Source: an uncultured Chloroflexota bacterium
GTDB lineage: Bacteria; Chloroflexota; Limnocylindria; Limnocylindrales; Limnocylindraceae
Direction of reading: 5' to 3'
DNA: 6,172 bases
Assembly: GCA_903851225.1 (NCBI GenBank)
Contig: CAINNT010000203.1
Coordinates: 1 to 6,172, forward strand
Both the position numbers and the translations under genes were made by a program. A model generated the notes under the pieces. That model ran no database searches, was not told the DNA's origin, and saw only the letters and a program-made list of their open reading frames with translations. Below are positions 5,174 through 6,172 of the stretch, one piece after another (the first letter of the stretch is position 1; each line of letters opens with the position of its first letter).

Positions 5174-5454
5174 TTGGTCACCTTCGCCTTCTTCACCTTG
5201 GCTGGCTTCTTTGCCTTTTCTGCCTTCTTGGATGCCACGGCGGATGCTGCTGTTGCGGCCTCACTGCCGGTCAACTCGTCGACCGAAACAAGGAAGCTCA
5301 CCTGTCGCACCATTCCACGCACCGCTGGGTTGTCAGGGAGAAGATTTGAGTCACCAATGCGGTCGAGGCCGAGTGCTCGAATCGTCCCACGATTGCGCGC
5401 AACATGTCCGAGCTCACTCTTCACCTGCGTGACCTTGATGTATTTCTCAGCCAT
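5170..5454 (-). CDS. rpmD: 50S ribosomal protein L30 with Lys/Ala-rich tail
   Basis: L30 is a small 50S protein; bacterial forms are about 60 residues. Residues 1-61 form the complete core: MAEKYIKVTQVKSELGH, RNRGTIRALGLDRIGDS (21-37) and NPAVRGMVRQVSFLVSVDEL (42-61). A 33-residue tail (62-94) follows, first Ala/Ser/Thr-rich and then Lys-rich, ending KKAKVTK. The ATG at 5454 is chosen over in-frame codons reaching 5502 because the upstream residues have no family counterpart and a GAGGTG SD (5459-5464) sits 4 nt before it. This start overlaps the rpsE stop by 8 nt (ATGGCTGA). The stop overlaps the rplO GTG by 4 nt. The gene is absent from some bacteria, but its place between rpsE and rplO is canonical. 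Confidence 0.96.
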   Translation of the reverse strand: MAEKYIKVTQVKSELGHVARNRGTIRALGLDRIGDSNLLPDNPAVRGMVRQVSFLVSVDELTGSEAATAASAVASKKAEKAKKPAKVKKAKVTK

Positions 5455-5980
5455 GGTGCACCTCTGGGGCAGACTCCTGGCCACCGACGCGGATTCGCAC
5501 ACGCTTGCCTCGTGCAGCTGAGATCTGCTCGGCGGTGCGGAGTTGCGAGAGCGCTTTGATCGCGGCGCGAGTCGCGTTTACAGCATTTGAGGAGCCGTAG
5601 ACCTTCGAGAGGATGTCGTGAATTCCTGCCGCGGTGATCACCGCGCGAATGGATCCACCGGCGATTACACCGGTTCCCTGGGAGGCAGGCTTGAGCATCA
5701 CGCGGCTGGCCGCATGTTCCGCCGACACTTCATGTGGAATCGTGGTGCCGAGGAATGGCACGCGGATGAGGTTCTTCTTCGCGTCTTCGGTCCCCTTGCG
5801 GATGGACTCTGGCACTTCACCAGCCTTGCCGATGCCAACGCCGACATGGCCCTGGCCATCGCCAACCACGACGAGCGCAGAGAAGGTGAAGCGGCGTCCA
5901 CCCTTCACGACCTTTGCTACGCGATTGATCTGTACGACCTTCTCTGCGAGGGTCAGCTTCGACGCGTCAATTCTCGCCAT
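5447..5980 (-). CDS. rpsE: 30S ribosomal protein S5
   Basis: S5 lies at the 30S mRNA entry side and affects decoding accuracy. The 177-residue product contains the double-stranded-RNA-binding-like N-terminal domain (about 10-75), with VAKVVKGGRRFTFSALVVVG (21-40) and DGQGHVGVGIGKAGEVPESI (41-60). The C-terminal domain is about 78-155, with GTGVIAGGSIRAVITAAGI (102-120) and VYGSSNAVNATRAAIKAL (127-144). The loop at 22-30 is where E. coli spectinomycin-resistance changes map; its residues look ordinary. The ATG at 5980 has an AGGAGGG SD at 5988-5994, 7 nt upstream and overlapping the rplR TAG. It is the strongest ribosome-binding site in the window. The stop lies inside rpmD, so the two are probably translationally coupled. 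Confidence 0.99.
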   Translation of the reverse strand: MARIDASKLTLAEKVVQINRVAKVVKGGRRFTFSALVVVGDGQGHVGVGIGKAGEVPESIRKGTEDAKKNLIRVPFLGTTIPHEVSAEHAASRVMLKPASQGTGVIAGGSIRAVITAAGIHDILSKVYGSSNAVNATRAAIKALSQLRTAEQISAARGKRVRIRVGGQESAPEVHHG

Positions 5981-5992
5981 CTCCGTGCCCTC

Positions 5993-6172
5993 CTAAAACT
6001 CAAGCCCGGCAGCCCGGGCAGCGTCTGCAAGCGCTTTCAGGCGCCCGTGATATTTGAACCCGGCACGGTCGAAGACAACCTTCGCGACGCCGGCCGCCTT
6101 CGCGCGCTGGGCGACGAGAGTTCCCACCTCGGCGGCCTCTTGCACCTTCGTGCGCTTAGCGTCGCCCTTTAC
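5993..6172 (-). CDS. rplR: 50S ribosomal protein L18, 5' end cut by window
   Basis: The frame opens at the window edge and runs 59 residues to a TAG at 5993-5995; the typical protein is about 115-120 residues, so roughly the first half lies outside. L18 binds 5S rRNA and attaches it to the 50S central protuberance. The C-terminal signature is clear: residues 17-33 of the visible part read GTLVAQRAKAAGVAKVV, followed by FDRAGFKYHGRLKALADAAR and the end AGLEF. The gap to rpsE is 12 nt, and the rpsE SD overlaps this stop codon. rplF and rpsH are expected further upstream. Confidence 0.97.
   Translation of the reverse strand, partial: VKGDAKRTKVQEAAEVGTLVAQRAKAAGVAKVVFDRAGFKYHGRLKALADAARAAGLEF

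Noticed and set aside
5455..5502. Upstream in-frame start for rpmD adding 16 residues
   Set aside because: The added residues do not match L30, would lie deep inside rpsE, and the internal ATG has a good GAGGTG SD.
1..6172. A hidden accessory or novel system (defence, mobile element, CRISPR, phage)
   Set aside because: Every stretch above about 120 bp is occupied by a recognised translation or housekeeping gene in canonical order; no direct-repeat array, integrase, transposase or foreign-looking composition was seen.

Overview
The window is a stretch of a bacterial ribosomal-protein 'superoperon' (the end of the spc cluster running into the alpha cluster), entirely on the minus strand. In transcription order, from high to low coordinates, it reads rplR (3' part), rpsE, rpmD, rplO, secY, adk, map, infA, rpmJ, rpsM, rpsK and rpsD (5' part). 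All twelve are housekeeping genes with intact family signatures. Both end genes are cut by the window edge, not by mutation.

Layout. Block 1 (about 2581-6172) holds L18, S5, L30, L15, SecY and adenylate kinase, tightly packed. It has stop/start overlaps at rpsE/rpmD, rpmD/rplO and secY/adk, and a 56-nt gap with a strong Shine-Dalgarno (SD) sequence before secY. map (1823-2578) follows adk after 2 nt. The only sizeable non-coding stretch, 121 bp (1702-1822), separates map from infA; with the end of map it carries two perfect inverted repeats and a weak promoter-like motif. Block 2 (1-1701) is infA, rpmJ, rpsM, rpsK, rpsD, again tightly spaced. rpmJ is only 37 codons with a GTG start and is easily missed.

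Biology. The genes supply 30S proteins S4, S5, S11 and S13, 50S proteins L15, L18, L30 and L36, initiation factor IF1, the protein-export channel SecY, adenylate kinase for nucleotide balance, and methionine aminopeptidase, which trims the N-termini of new proteins. Co-expression links ribosome assembly, translation initiation, N-terminal processing and membrane insertion. S4, L36 and adenylate kinase all keep complete zinc-ligand sets.

Organism. The DNA is GC-rich (about 60% by eye). The order secY-adk-map-infA-rpmJ-rpsM-rpsK-rpsD, a four-Cys S4, a four-Cys adenylate kinase lid and frequent GTG/TTG starts fit a Gram-positive-type or deep-branching lineage such as Chloroflexota or Actinomycetota, and argue against a gammaproteobacterium. 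Phylum is a low-confidence guess. I see no mobile element, CRISPR, tRNA or accessory system, and nothing that supports a new biological system. The points worth a second look are regulatory structures around infA and tails on L15 and L30.
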